From the NCBI GenBank assembly GCA_024232355.1, contig JAAEPW010000416.1, positions 23,374-87,373 on the forward strand: 64,000 nt of DNA. The letters run 5' to 3'. The position numbers and the translations under genes are program-made. The DNA comes from Chloroflexota bacterium. GTDB taxonomy: Bacteria; Chloroflexota; Anaerolineae; B4-G1. Position 1 is the first letter of the stretch; each line of letters begins with the position of its first letter. Below the pieces are notes generated by a model that searched no databases, was not told the DNA's origin, and worked only from the letters and a program-made list of their open reading frames with translations. Shown in pieces: positions 37,219 through 45,941 of the stretch.

Positions 37219-40200
37219 ATGAACAAAAAATCTTTCACCATACCGGTCGTGTTCGTATTGTTGAGCCTGATATTGGCTCTTTTTGTCACCATAAGGGTCA
37301 GCGCTGGCCCGGCCCCATCCGATCCGCCACCTGACTTGACCTCTCAGGGCAGCCTTGGCTCTGTGGTCCAAATCACCAACGATCTGGCCAAAGATTACTA
37401 TTGGCCGAACATCAGTGGAGACGGCGAGTGGGTGATCTATCCTGATTGGGGGCCGCTCTACGTCCGCCCCAGCGATGCCAGCGCACCTGCCCAGCAAGTC
37501 GCCGACATCATACATTCGAGTTTCGACGTCACTACCGACGGCGCGCTCGTCTATTCCGGATATGTAACCGGGCCTGACACAACACGGCTCTATTACTATC
37601 GGGATGGCACAGAGACCAACTTGACCCCCTGTGTGTCTCATGCAGAATTGGGCGAGATGTGCCTGTACACTGAGGGCAGCGTCGCCATCAGCGGAGACGG
37701 CAAGTGGGTGTTTTTCAACAGCAGCAATGCCTGGCCCTGCGAGGCGATATTTGACTATACGTGGAAGTGGGTCTGCGACAAAAGCTATGTTCAGGCGAAC
37801 CGGGACACCGAGATTTGGCGAGTTGCCGCCAACGGCAGCGACGATCCGCTGCGTCTCACCGATGTTCCTGTCACCGCTTATTTCAGTGGGGCCGATAATC
37901 TGGTCACAGACTTGACGGGTTCCAAGGTCGTTTTTTCTTGTGAGGATTGTGGTGATGATGGGGACTATTTGTACGTGGTCAATAGTGACGGCACCGGTCA
38001 GCAAAAGCTGGCTCCCATTCACAAAGACACCTATGTATCCGACCCCCGCATCAGCGACGACGGTAACTGGATCACTTTTCTTGGCAACGCCAGCGGCCAG
38101 TGGGGGCTGGACGTCATTCGCACCGACGGCACCGACCACCGCCAGATCATTCGGGATGATTCGCCCGATCGTGGAACTCCGATGGACTATGACATCAATT
38201 ACGATGGTTCTGAAATCGCTTTCCATGGGCTGTTATGGTCAGCTCCATCGTGTTATCAGCTCAATACTTTTTTGATCGATAACGATGGCTCCAACCTGCG
38301 CTGTGCGATAAGCGGGCTAGGACAATATCAAAACATCGAAGACCTACGCTTTAGCCACGGCGGCAACATGGTCTTTGTCTCCGACGACGATCTGTTGGGC
38401 AACGGGGCGGCCGATTACAAGAGCCAGGTATTTGTCTACCTGGCACCGGCGGCAAAGAGGGTCTCTGTCGCCAACGCCCTGATCGGTGACCGTCTTGATT
38501 ATAGCGTGACCTTTTCCAACGTAGAAGCGTCCAACCTTTCCGCCAGCCTGACGGATCCCATCCCGGAGAACACTGTCTACGTTCCTGACAGCGTCTCGGC
38601 CACCAAAGGTGCTGCCACCTACAATGCTGAGCAGAACCGCATCACTTGGAGCAACAGCCTTGTGCCGGGCGAGCGAGTCACCATTACCTTTGGCGTCACC
38701 ACCACTTGCAGCGCCGAACCTCCTCCACCGACGATGGTCAAGAATCAGGCCTCAGCCGCCGTGGGAGGACAATCCTACACCCCCCGCGCCATCACCACCG
38801 TCGAACTGCCGCCCAAGGACCTGGCGGCCCTGGAGAACAACCCCTCCAACGGGGCCAGAGACGTGCCGATCGAATCGGGCGGCAACGGAGTGCTGCTGCA
38901 GTGGCAAGACCAAGCCGGCAGTCTCACCTGCGGCACGTCCAGCACTGACGACGTGGCCTACCGGGTCTATATTCGCAGCGGGGGCACGTCTTGGCAAGAA
39001 GTGGGCAGTTATCCCAACTGTGATCGCCAGGTGCAACTGAGCGTAAATGACCTGTCTTGCCAGGACGACGGCGACCCGGAAAAGTACGAGTGGAAGGTCA
39101 CCGCTTATGACCCCGAATTTGTCTGCCGAGAGCCGGTCGAGAGCGAGTTCTCTTTTACTACCGCCTCTTGCCGTCCAACGGTCGAGGTTGAGCCCGCCTT
39201 CACCTTGGCTTCGTCCTATTTCCTGGACAATCAAAGCGTCAACAACCGCGTCCGGGCATACGTGGACTGGAACGGCCCCGCCTATGCCACCGCCGACACC
39301 ACGCCCCCATACGGCACCGTCTTTTTCGACCTGAACGGCGCCCAAGCCTCGGAGGATGGTCTATCGTGGGGCGCGCAACACGACTATGATATGGGGAGCG
39401 ACTTTCAGAGCGATTTCTCCTGCGGCAACAACACGCTGCGTGTCTGGGCCAAGTACCCAATCCAAGGTGGAGAGTTTAAATCCTTGGAAACTACCATCCA
39501 GCCCACCGTCTTTCCCTTCCCCGGCTGGGTCGATTGGCTGGAAGACTTGAGTTTGGGTTCTTTCAACACCAAGGAGAGCGCGCCCATCGTGGAATATGTC
39601 TACGAGTTCTCCTACCCGGAGGAACCTTTCGAGGCTACATGGGACGTTCCCGATATGGTGCCCTACCTGGGCGGCAAAGAACTGGGCATCCTAGAAACCC
39701 AGGCCACCGCCGACGCCGAGGGACGGTCGAGCGGCGCGGGTTCTGTCGGCCTGTCTGGTCAGACGGGGCTGGGGCTGGGCGTGCTCAAGTCCGAAGGGAT
39801 CGTCTGGGGGCGTGGCAACGCCCAGTTCGTCTGCGGCGAGAGCCTGGACTTTGAGGGTGCCGATATGGGATTCAGCATCCACGCCACCGTGGAGGAAGAG
39901 GCCAGCTTGGCAGACCTGATACCGGGCCTCAAGTCCGCCTCCGATTGGCCGGTGGTAGGACGCATCATTCGTTGGGTCATCGACGCCGCCAAAGTGACGG
40001 GCTCTTTCACCCCCGGCGTTGAAATCTCGACCTCATTTGAGGAGCAGAACGGCCAACTGGTATTCGTTCAGGGGGAGGGGACCGGCAGCATCGACAACAA
40101 GGTCACTCTGTCCACCGAGATCTGCGAGGACCTCACGGCCAGTGTCTATGGCGGCGGCAAGCCGTACTTTATTATCCAGGTGCCCAAGGCCCCGGATTAT

Positions 40201-42678
40201 CTCAAAGAGGTGGGGGTCGATCTGTACTATGGGGCCGAGTTCGAGGCGTGGGGCTTTGACGGCGAGTACCAGTACGTGATCAACTGCAAGTATCCGCCCG
40301 GCGTGTGCCAAGAGGTCGAGGACGAGGAGACGCTCAAGGCGATGCTTGGCGGCTCGGTCTGGCGTCTGATGCCGCGTGATTACGTCGAGGCCGGGTACGG
40401 TGTGCTGGCCATCCAGCCATCCCTGCGCGTGGGCAGCGTCTTGCAAGCCACGGGAACGACCACCGAGACGGTTTTGATCCCCGTCGCCTACGCGCGCCCG
40501 GAACCGGCGCTAGCTGTGCGAGGCGACGGCTACCGTCTGCTGGCGTACGTGCAGGACGACGTCGTCAAACCCCACGGGCGCGGCACCGAGATCCACCTGC
40601 TGGCGGGGGACGGCGTCTGGAACACCACCCCCATCACCGTCACCGACGACCAACTGCCTGACTTTGCCCCGACGGTCGCCTTTGATGGGAACGACCACGG
40701 CCTGGTGGTCTGGGAGCGCGCCGATCTGTCCGCGGGCATCACCCCCACGCTCGACATCACCTTTGCCCAGAGCCTGGAAATCGCCTACGCCGTCTACACC
40801 ACGACGACGGAAGCCTGGACCGGGCCTTTCACTCTGACGACGAACAGCCTGATGGACCACGCCCCGCGCCTGTCGGTGGGGCAGGACGGCGCGGTGATGG
40901 CCCTCTGGCAGACGAACGACGGCACCGACGTCCTGGGCACGGCGACCCATCCGCTGACCTTTACCTATGCCACCTGGGACGGCGCGGCCTGGAGTGCACC
41001 GTCGGCTGCTATCACCGGTCTGCAAGACGTGGTGGACGCCGCTTTCGCCGCCTATTCCTCCACTCGGGCGGCCCTGGTCTACGTGGTGGATGCCGACGGC
41101 TTGATGACCGGCACTACCGACACCGACCTCTACTATAGCACTTTTGACGGCGCGACCTGGAGCAGCCCGGCTCAAATCGCCGACAGCGCCGCCATTACCG
41201 ACGTCACGCCCGCCCTGGCCTACGACGCCAACGGAGACCATCACCTGCTGTGGCTGCGCGGCGGCGACCTGGTCTGGCTGAATAACTCGTGGGATATGAA
41301 TGACGTTCAGACGGTGCGCCCGGCCAGCACCGAGGGCGGCTTTATGGGCCTCGCCCTCGACCGCGACTCGAACGGCAACCTGGGCTTGATCTGGCAGGCG
41401 ATGGACGCCGACGGGGCCGACCTGGCGTACACCATCTACGACCCGACCGCTGACCTGTGGGGAGCCGACCAGACGTTGATGGCCGACGCCGACGTCGAGA
41501 CCGCCCACAGCCCCGCCTTTGGGGACGGCACCCTCTACCTGGCCTACCAAAAGGTCGAGACGGAACTCGTCACCCGCACCTATGACATCTCGCCTACCCT
41601 CAACTTTACCGTCACCGGCGCGTCTGCTCCGGGAACCAATGCCCTGGCCTTTTTGGCCCACACGGTGGGGCGTGACCTGTCTTTCGACAGCCTAACCGTC
41701 ACGCCGATGAACCCATCCGCCGGGCAGTCCGTCACGCTCACGGCGGTGCTGCGCAACACGGGCGACCTGGCGGTCGAGAATCCGCAGGTGGCCTTTTACG
41801 ACGACGCGACGCCCGTTGGCAGCGTCCAGACCTTGCCCACCCTGGCGGCGGGCTATACGACCACGGTAGAGGTCGCCTGGACGGTTCCCGCTCCGGCGGC
41901 CGCCCACGTCCTGAGCGCCGTCGCTGACCCCGCCGGTTTGGTGACCGAAACAGATGAGAACAACAACGAGATCACGCTGCTGACGACCTTGCCAGACTTG
42001 AAGGTGGAGGTGCTCTACACCACCCAGGATGCCAGCGCCATCACCGCGACGGCGCGGCTGGTCAACGCTGGGGTGCTGACGGCGAGCGCGCCCTTTACGG
42101 TCGCCTTCCGCGCCGCCGACCCACTGACCGGTACGCTGTTGGGCACAACGTTGGTGGAGAGCGACCTGGCAGCGGGCGACCGCCTCACCACGACTTTAAC
42201 CATCACCGATCCAACGTCGCTGGCGGGACTGGGCGATATTTTGTGGGCCATAGCCGACGACGGCGACGTAGTGATCGAGACGAACGAGGACAACAACACC
42301 GCCTACGCCCCCCTGGCCGTCCTGCCCGACTTGATGCTGTCGGCGGCGGATATTTACGGCAGTGGACCGGTAACGGTCACCGTCCACAACGCAGGGTTGG
42401 TCACCGCTACCGGCGCGACCCTGGCCGTGTGGCAGGATGTCTTTGGCACGGTTAGCACCCTCGTCTACAGCGGCACGTTGGGCGACTTGGGTCCGGGGGC
42501 CAGCAGCGCGACCACGCTCACACTTGAGTCGGGAGAGATGGAACTGTGGGCCCAGGCCGACCCGACGAACAGCATCGTCGAGAGCGACGAGAGCAACAAC
42601 CTGGCGGTGCGAACGGTGGTGGTGGAGAGTGTGAATTGGATTTATCTTCCGCTGGTGCTGCGCGATTTTGGGCCGTGA
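37219..42678 (+). CDS. Large secreted multidomain protein (propeller, DUF11, CARDB repeats)
   Basis: 1,819 residues. ATG 37219, nine bases after AGGAG, gives a clear Sec signal (KKSFTIPVVFVLLSLILALF). Residues about 40-400 form a TolB/WD40-like propeller with recurring ISGDGEWVIY and ISDDGNWITF units. A DUF11-type domain follows (about 415-525, GDRLDYSVTFSN), then a fibronectin-like region and a long unassigned middle. Three CARDB repeats lie near the C-terminus, each ending in E-x-N-E-x-N-N-like motifs (TDENNNEI, TNEDNNTAY, SDESNNLAV). It ends VNWIYLPLVLRDFGP, a tail shared in type with the protein at 60614. Probably a surface or matrix protein; no enzymatic motif recognised. Confidence 0.8.
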   Translation: MNKKSFTIPVVFVLLSLILALFVTIRVSAGPAPSDPPPDLTSQGSLGSVVQITNDLAKDYYWPNISGDGEWVIYPDWGPLYVRPSDASAPAQQVADIIHSSFDVTTDGALVYSGYVTGPDTTRLYYYRDGTETNLTPCVSHAELGEMCLYTEGSVAISGDGKWVFFNSSNAWPCEAIFDYTWKWVCDKSYVQANRDTEIWRVAANGSDDPLRLTDVPVTAYFSGADNLVTDLTGSKVVFSCEDCGDDGDYLYVVNSDGTGQQKLAPIHKDTYVSDPRISDDGNWITFLGNASGQWGLDVIRTDGTDHRQIIRDDSPDRGTPMDYDINYDGSEIAFHGLLWSAPSCYQLNTFLIDNDGSNLRCAISGLGQYQNIEDLRFSHGGNMVFVSDDDLLGNGAADYKSQVFVYLAPAAKRVSVANALIGDRLDYSVTFSNVEASNLSASLTDPIPENTVYVPDSVSATKGAATYNAEQNRITWSNSLVPGERVTITFGVTTTCSAEPPPPTMVKNQASAAVGGQSYTPRAITTVELPPKDLAALENNPSNGARDVPIESGGNGVLLQWQDQAGSLTCGTSSTDDVAYRVYIRSGGTSWQEVGSYPNCDRQVQLSVNDLSCQDDGDPEKYEWKVTAYDPEFVCREPVESEFSFTTASCRPTVEVEPAFTLASSYFLDNQSVNNRVRAYVDWNGPAYATADTTPPYGTVFFDLNGAQASEDGLSWGAQHDYDMGSDFQSDFSCGNNTLRVWAKYPIQGGEFKSLETTIQPTVFPFPGWVDWLEDLSLGSFNTKESAPIVEYVYEFSYPEEPFEATWDVPDMVPYLGGKELGILETQATADAEGRSSGAGSVGLSGQTGLGLGVLKSEGIVWGRGNAQFVCGESLDFEGADMGFSIHATVEEEASLADLIPGLKSASDWPVVGRIIRWVIDAAKVTGSFTPGVEISTSFEEQNGQLVFVQGEGTGSIDNKVTLSTEICEDLTASVYGGGKPYFIIQVPKAPDYLKEVGVDLYYGAEFEAWGFDGEYQYVINCKYPPGVCQEVEDEETLKAMLGGSVWRLMPRDYVEAGYGVLAIQPSLRVGSVLQATGTTTETVLIPVAYARPEPALAVRGDGYRLLAYVQDDVVKPHGRGTEIHLLAGDGVWNTTPITVTDDQLPDFAPTVAFDGNDHGLVVWERADLSAGITPTLDITFAQSLEIAYAVYTTTTEAWTGPFTLTTNSLMDHAPRLSVGQDGAVMALWQTNDGTDVLGTATHPLTFTYATWDGAAWSAPSAAITGLQDVVDAAFAAYSSTRAALVYVVDADGLMTGTTDTDLYYSTFDGATWSSPAQIADSAAITDVTPALAYDANGDHHLLWLRGGDLVWLNNSWDMNDVQTVRPASTEGGFMGLALDRDSNGNLGLIWQAMDADGADLAYTIYDPTADLWGADQTLMADADVETAHSPAFGDGTLYLAYQKVETELVTRTYDISPTLNFTVTGASAPGTNALAFLAHTVGRDLSFDSLTVTPMNPSAGQSVTLTAVLRNTGDLAVENPQVAFYDDATPVGSVQTLPTLAAGYTTTVEVAWTVPAPAAAHVLSAVADPAGLVTETDENNNEITLLTTLPDLKVEVLYTTQDASAITATARLVNAGVLTASAPFTVAFRAADPLTGTLLGTTLVESDLAAGDRLTTTLTITDPTSLAGLGDILWAIADDGDVVIETNEDNNTAYAPLAVLPDLMLSAADIYGSGPVTVTVHNAGLVTATGATLAVWQDVFGTVSTLVYSGTLGDLGPGASSATTLTLESGEMELWAQADPTNSIVESDESNNLAVRTVVVESVNWIYLPLVLRDFGP

Positions 42679-42693
42679 ACTCGGCGTGATGGA

Positions 42694-42792
42694 TTTTTGC
42701 CACGAATTACACCAATTTCACTAATTTTGTCGCTGCGTTTAAATTCGTGACAATTCGGTGCAACTTGCAGTTGCCTTAATTCGTGGCAAAAG
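42694..42792. repeat. Inverted-repeat intergenic element (TTTTGCCACGAATTA ends)
   Basis: TTTTGCCACGAATTA (42695-42709) is perfectly inverted as TAATTCGTGGCAAAA (42777-42791). The interior has related fragments AATTCGTGACAATTC and ACCAATTTCACTAATT. It fills the gap between the secreted protein and the GrpE-like gene. No coding capacity. Confidence 0.6.
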
Positions 42793-42808
42793 AAAATAGG
42801 GGAAATTA

Positions 42809-43309
42809 ATGTGGGAACGGATTAGGTCATTGTTCGGCGCCAAGCCTGTTGATGAGCAGGTGGCGGATTTGGAACGCGAGGCGCAACGCCTGCGGTTGGA
42901 CCTGGCAGGGCAAGAGAAAATGGTGGCCCAACTGAAGGTCGAGTTGGAGCGCCAACGCAGTGGTTCCAGCGCCCATGTCTCGGAGGCGATTCAAGCCCAG
43001 GTGGAGCAGATGCTGTCTGACGTCGCCACACCCGTCGCGCAATTGCTCACCCAGGCGCATCTGTTGGAGGTGGAGGGCAGGCCGGTACAGGCCAAAGACG
43101 TGCTGGCCGTCGCCAAACGGTTGGTGCGCACATTGGAGGACAACGGATTGACACTGGAGGGCCGCGTGGGTGAGAGCGTGCCCTTTGATCCTGACCACCA
43201 CGAGCCGTTGAGCACCGATGTTTCCCTGAGAGCAGGGCGGATGGTGACAGTGCGCTTTGTGGGTGTGGCGTATCGGGGCAAGCTATTGCGTAAGGCAGGC
43301 GTGGAATAA
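42809..43309 (+). CDS. GrpE-like nucleotide exchange factor
   Basis: 166 residues. A long coiled coil (about 15-55, VADLEREAQRLRLDLAGQEK) is followed by a helical part and a C-terminal beta domain. The latter contains GESVPFDPDHHEPL, close to the GrpE signature G-x-x-F-D-P-x-x-H-E-A. GrpE releases ADP from Hsp70. Its place two genes before an Hsp70-like protein supports a dedicated partner role. The N-terminal MWERIRSLFG could associate with the membrane. It is not the housekeeping grpE, which normally sits with dnaK and dnaJ. Confidence 0.75.
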   Translation: MWERIRSLFGAKPVDEQVADLEREAQRLRLDLAGQEKMVAQLKVELERQRSGSSAHVSEAIQAQVEQMLSDVATPVAQLLTQAHLLEVEGRPVQAKDVLAVAKRLVRTLEDNGLTLEGRVGESVPFDPDHHEPLSTDVSLRAGRMVTVRFVGVAYRGKLLRKAGVE

Positions 43310-43328
43310 TGAGCTAATCGGAGACAAA

Positions 43329-43652
43329 ATGGAAACTTGGACAGATCGCATGAAGCTGTTTGCAGTGCTATCGATTGTAAAAGTGTTGCTGGAAACAGTG
43401 AGCGAAAATGAAGGTTGGTCTTTCGAGTCGCCAGACGAGTCTTTGGAGGTGATTAATGGCGCAATTGCCTTTTTTCTAAAACCATCAGAAAATAAATTAG
43501 ATGAGAACATTTCAATGCAATTCGCGCCGACGGGTCCGCTTCAAGAGATATCCATTTCCAATGGATGGAGCGAATTGTTCTTAAAACTAGCGGATGAATA
43601 CGATAGAACCTCGTATGTTTTTGAGCAGATAGCGATGGGAGAAGGAAATTAA
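43329..43652 (+). CDS. Small protein of unknown function in the chaperone operon
   Basis: 107 residues starting METWTDRMKLFAVLSIVKVL. No family recognised, no cysteines, no signal peptide; mixed helix and strand is likely. ATG 43329 follows GGAGAC; a longer frame overlaps the GrpE-like gene. It ends three bases before the Hsp70-like gene, so co-translation is likely. Lower G+C than its neighbours. Possibly a substrate or adaptor, but that is speculation. Confidence 0.6.
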   Translation: METWTDRMKLFAVLSIVKVLLETVSENEGWSFESPDESLEVINGAIAFFLKPSENKLDENISMQFAPTGPLQEISISNGWSELFLKLADEYDRTSYVFEQIAMGEGN

Positions 43653-43655
43653 ACG

Positions 43656-45260
43656 ATGCCAGGACGATTAGCCGTTGACTTTGGAACCTCGAACACGGTG
43701 GTAGCGGTGTGGGACGAGGCGCGCCAGGAGGGCGTGCCCTTGCACGTGCCCGACTATGGGCGCTTGTACCAGCAGGGGGACGAACAGATATCGGTCGTCC
43801 CGTCGGTGATCCACTATGCGGCTGACCAGCGGCGTTGGATCGGCAACCAGGTGTTCCAACAGAATCTCTACAACTCGCCAAGCACCTTTCGGTGGATGAA
43901 GCGGTACATTTCCAACCGCAGCCCGATCAAGATGCGGCTGGACGGTTACAAAAGTGAGGGCGGCATCTCGCACTTTGACGCCGGGCGCGAGTTTTTGTCC
44001 AGCGTGCTCTTGTTCGCCGCCACAGAATTGAACATTGGCACCGAAGAGATCGCGCTGACCGCTCCCGTGGAGGCGTTCGAGCATTACGAGGACTGGCTGA
44101 CGGATGTCGCCGAGGCCGCCGGGATGCCGCGCTTCCGGCTGATCGACGAGCCGTCGGCGGCTGCGCTGGGCTATGGGACGCACATCCAGCCGGGCGACGT
44201 CTACCTCATCTTTGACTTTGGCGGCGGGACGCTGCACGCGGCGGTGGTCCTCATCGAGGAGGAAGAGCAAGCGCGGGCGGGGCGGCGCTGCCGGGTGTTG
44301 GGCAAGGCCGGGGCGGACGTCGGCGGGATGACGGTTGACCAGTGGCTCTTTCAAGAGGTGCTGCGCCAAAATGACCGCAGCGACGACGACGAGGACGTGA
44401 GGCAGGTCAGCAACGCGCTGCTGGCCGAGTGCGAGCGGGCAAAGGAACGGCTGTCGTTCCACGAGCGTGCCGACGTCAGTGTGATGCACCCCCACACCGG
44501 CGCAGTGCTGGGGGCCGAGTTCACGCGCGACCGCTTCGAGGATCTGCTCGATGAGCGTGCGGCCTTTACCACCATCGACCGGACCATTCGGCGCGCGCTC
44601 AACGATGCCCACGAGCGTGGCTACTCGGAGGAAAACATCGAGGCGGCGCTGATGGTGGGGGGCAGCAGCCAAATTCCGTCGGTGCAGCGCACGCTGCGCC
44701 GCATCTTTGGGAAGGATCGGGTGATGCTGAACCGCCCGCTGGACGCGGTGGCGCGGGGCGCGGCGGCGTTCGTGGCGGGCGTCGATTTCTACGACCACAT
44801 CCAGCACGATTACGGCATCCGCTACGTGGATCGTCAAAATGGCGGCTATGACTATCGTCTCGTCGTCCAGCGCGGCACGCCCTACCCGACGGCGAATTCA
44901 GTCGCGCGGCTCACGGTCAAGGCCGCGTACGATGGGCAGACCCAGTTGGGCATCGCCATCTATGAGATCGGCGAGCGACGGGGCCGAGGCGGCGAGCAGG
45001 CGATGGAGTTGGTCTTTGATCCCTCCGGTGCGGCCCGCATCTCGCCGGTCACGCTGGACGAGGATAACCGCCGCACCCATTTCTGGATGAACGAGGGCAC
45101 CCCGACCTTTTTGGAGGCCGAGCCTCCCGGCAAACAGGGTGAGGCCCGTTTCGAGGTCGCATTCTCCATCGACGGGAACAAACGATTGCTCATCACTGCT
45201 CGTGATTTACAGACCGGTCGGACGATCTATCGGGACTATCCGGTGGTCAAACTGACATAG
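43656..45260 (+). CDS. Hsp70-family protein (short DnaK-like)
   Basis: 534 residues. The actin-like ATPase domain is complete: phosphate-1 VDFGTSNTVVAVWD at the N-terminus, LIDEPSAAALGYG, phosphate-2 FDFGGGTLHAAVVL, and the adenosine motif MVGGSSQIPSVQRTL. About 150 residues of beta-rich C-terminal domain follow, so the helical lid of DnaK (about 638 residues) is missing. Usual Hsp70 partners here would be the GrpE-like protein upstream; no J-domain gene is seen. Probable dedicated chaperone of the gene cluster. Confidence 0.9.
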   Translation: MPGRLAVDFGTSNTVVAVWDEARQEGVPLHVPDYGRLYQQGDEQISVVPSVIHYAADQRRWIGNQVFQQNLYNSPSTFRWMKRYISNRSPIKMRLDGYKSEGGISHFDAGREFLSSVLLFAATELNIGTEEIALTAPVEAFEHYEDWLTDVAEAAGMPRFRLIDEPSAAALGYGTHIQPGDVYLIFDFGGGTLHAAVVLIEEEEQARAGRRCRVLGKAGADVGGMTVDQWLFQEVLRQNDRSDDDEDVRQVSNALLAECERAKERLSFHERADVSVMHPHTGAVLGAEFTRDRFEDLLDERAAFTTIDRTIRRALNDAHERGYSEENIEAALMVGGSSQIPSVQRTLRRIFGKDRVMLNRPLDAVARGAAAFVAGVDFYDHIQHDYGIRYVDRQNGGYDYRLVVQRGTPYPTANSVARLTVKAAYDGQTQLGIAIYEIGERRGRGGEQAMELVFDPSGAARISPVTLDEDNRRTHFWMNEGTPTFLEAEPPGKQGEARFEVAFSIDGNKRLLITARDLQTGRTIYRDYPVVKLT

Positions 45261-45272
45261 AATGAGTGAAAC

Positions 45273-45311
45273 GTAAAACGTGACCCGCGACCTTTACGCA
45301 TCACGTTTTAC
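45273..45311. repeat. Hairpin between the Hsp70-like and DUF1257 genes
   Basis: GTAAAACGTGA (45273-45283) is perfectly inverted as TCACGTTTTAC (45301-45311), an 11-bp stem. No T-run follows, so read-through into the DUF1257 gene is expected. It looks like a small intergenic repeat or an RNA processing site. Confidence 0.5.
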
Positions 45312-45337
45312 GCATTACTCGAGGAGGGTTTGCTGCA

Positions 45338-45715
45338 ATGTCTCACTTTACAAAAATTAGAACCAAAATAGTGGAAAAGGAATACTTGCTGCGGGCGTTG
45401 GACGATTTGGACTATGCCTACGAGGAAGAGGATGTCAAGATTCGCGGGTTTGGGCGTCAGCGCCAACAGGTGGATATCAAGGTCAAGACTCGTGGCTATG
45501 ATGTCGGCTTTCGCAAGGTCGGCGATAATTACGAAATCGTCGCTGACTGGTGGGGCGTCCGAGGGACCAATCGAAAAAAGTTTGTGCAACAGGTGACCCA
45601 GCGCTACGCTTACCACGCGGCGCGGGCCAAGTTGGAGGAGCGAGGTTTCACGCTCGCCAGCGAGGATGTGCAAGAGGATGGACGGATTCATCTGGTACTA
45701 CGACGGATGGTGTGA
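45338..45715 (+). CDS. DUF1257 (Ycf35-like) protein
   Basis: 125 residues beginning MSHFTKIRTKIVEKEYLLRA, with DIKVKTRGYDVGF, ADWWGV and VTQRYAYHAARAKLEERGF, all typical of DUF1257/Ycf35. Function is unknown in any organism. In many genomes it lies next to DUF2997 and a Ycf46-like AAA ATPase. GGAGGG precedes the ATG. It is followed by DUF2997 after 16 bases. Confidence 0.88.
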   Translation: MSHFTKIRTKIVEKEYLLRALDDLDYAYEEEDVKIRGFGRQRQQVDIKVKTRGYDVGFRKVGDNYEIVADWWGVRGTNRKKFVQQVTQRYAYHAARAKLEERGFTLASEDVQEDGRIHLVLRRMV

Positions 45716-45731
45716 GACAGGAGGTGGAGAG

Positions 45732-45941
45732 ATGAAGCTTGAAGAGATTGAGGTCTTTATTGACAAGGATGGCAAGGTGCGCATCGAGGTGCGTGGGGTC
45801 AAGGGGATGTCGTGCCTTGATCTGACCAAGGAACTGGAGGATGCGCTCGGCGGCGAGGTGGAGGATCGAGAGATGACGCCGGATGCTTACGAGACTGTTC
45901 AGGAACAGGTCCAGGATTATCAAAAGTTGCAGGACGGGTAG
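45732..45941 (+). CDS. DUF2997 protein
   Basis: 69 residues beginning MKLEEIEVFIDKDGKVRIEV, then GVKGMSCLDLTKELEDALGG, the family pattern. Its single cysteine (C29) lies in the conserved G-x-x-C segment. ATG 45732 follows GGAGGTGGAG; the longer frame overlaps DUF1257. Its stop codon shares one base with the next start, so it is coupled to the radical-SAM gene. Function unknown. Confidence 0.85.
   Translation: MKLEEIEVFIDKDGKVRIEVRGVKGMSCLDLTKELEDALGGEVEDREMTPDAYETVQEQVQDYQKLQDG

Noticed and set aside
40510..41661. 383-codon reverse-strand frame inside the large secreted protein; also 37114-38226
   Set aside because: Both lie opposite a well-supported gene, start with no ribosome binding site and are rich in Gly, Val, Arg and Asp typical of antisense shadows.
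43668..44837. 389-codon reverse-strand frame opposite the Hsp70-like gene
   Set aside because: The forward frame has every Hsp70 ATPase motif; the reverse frame shows no domain.
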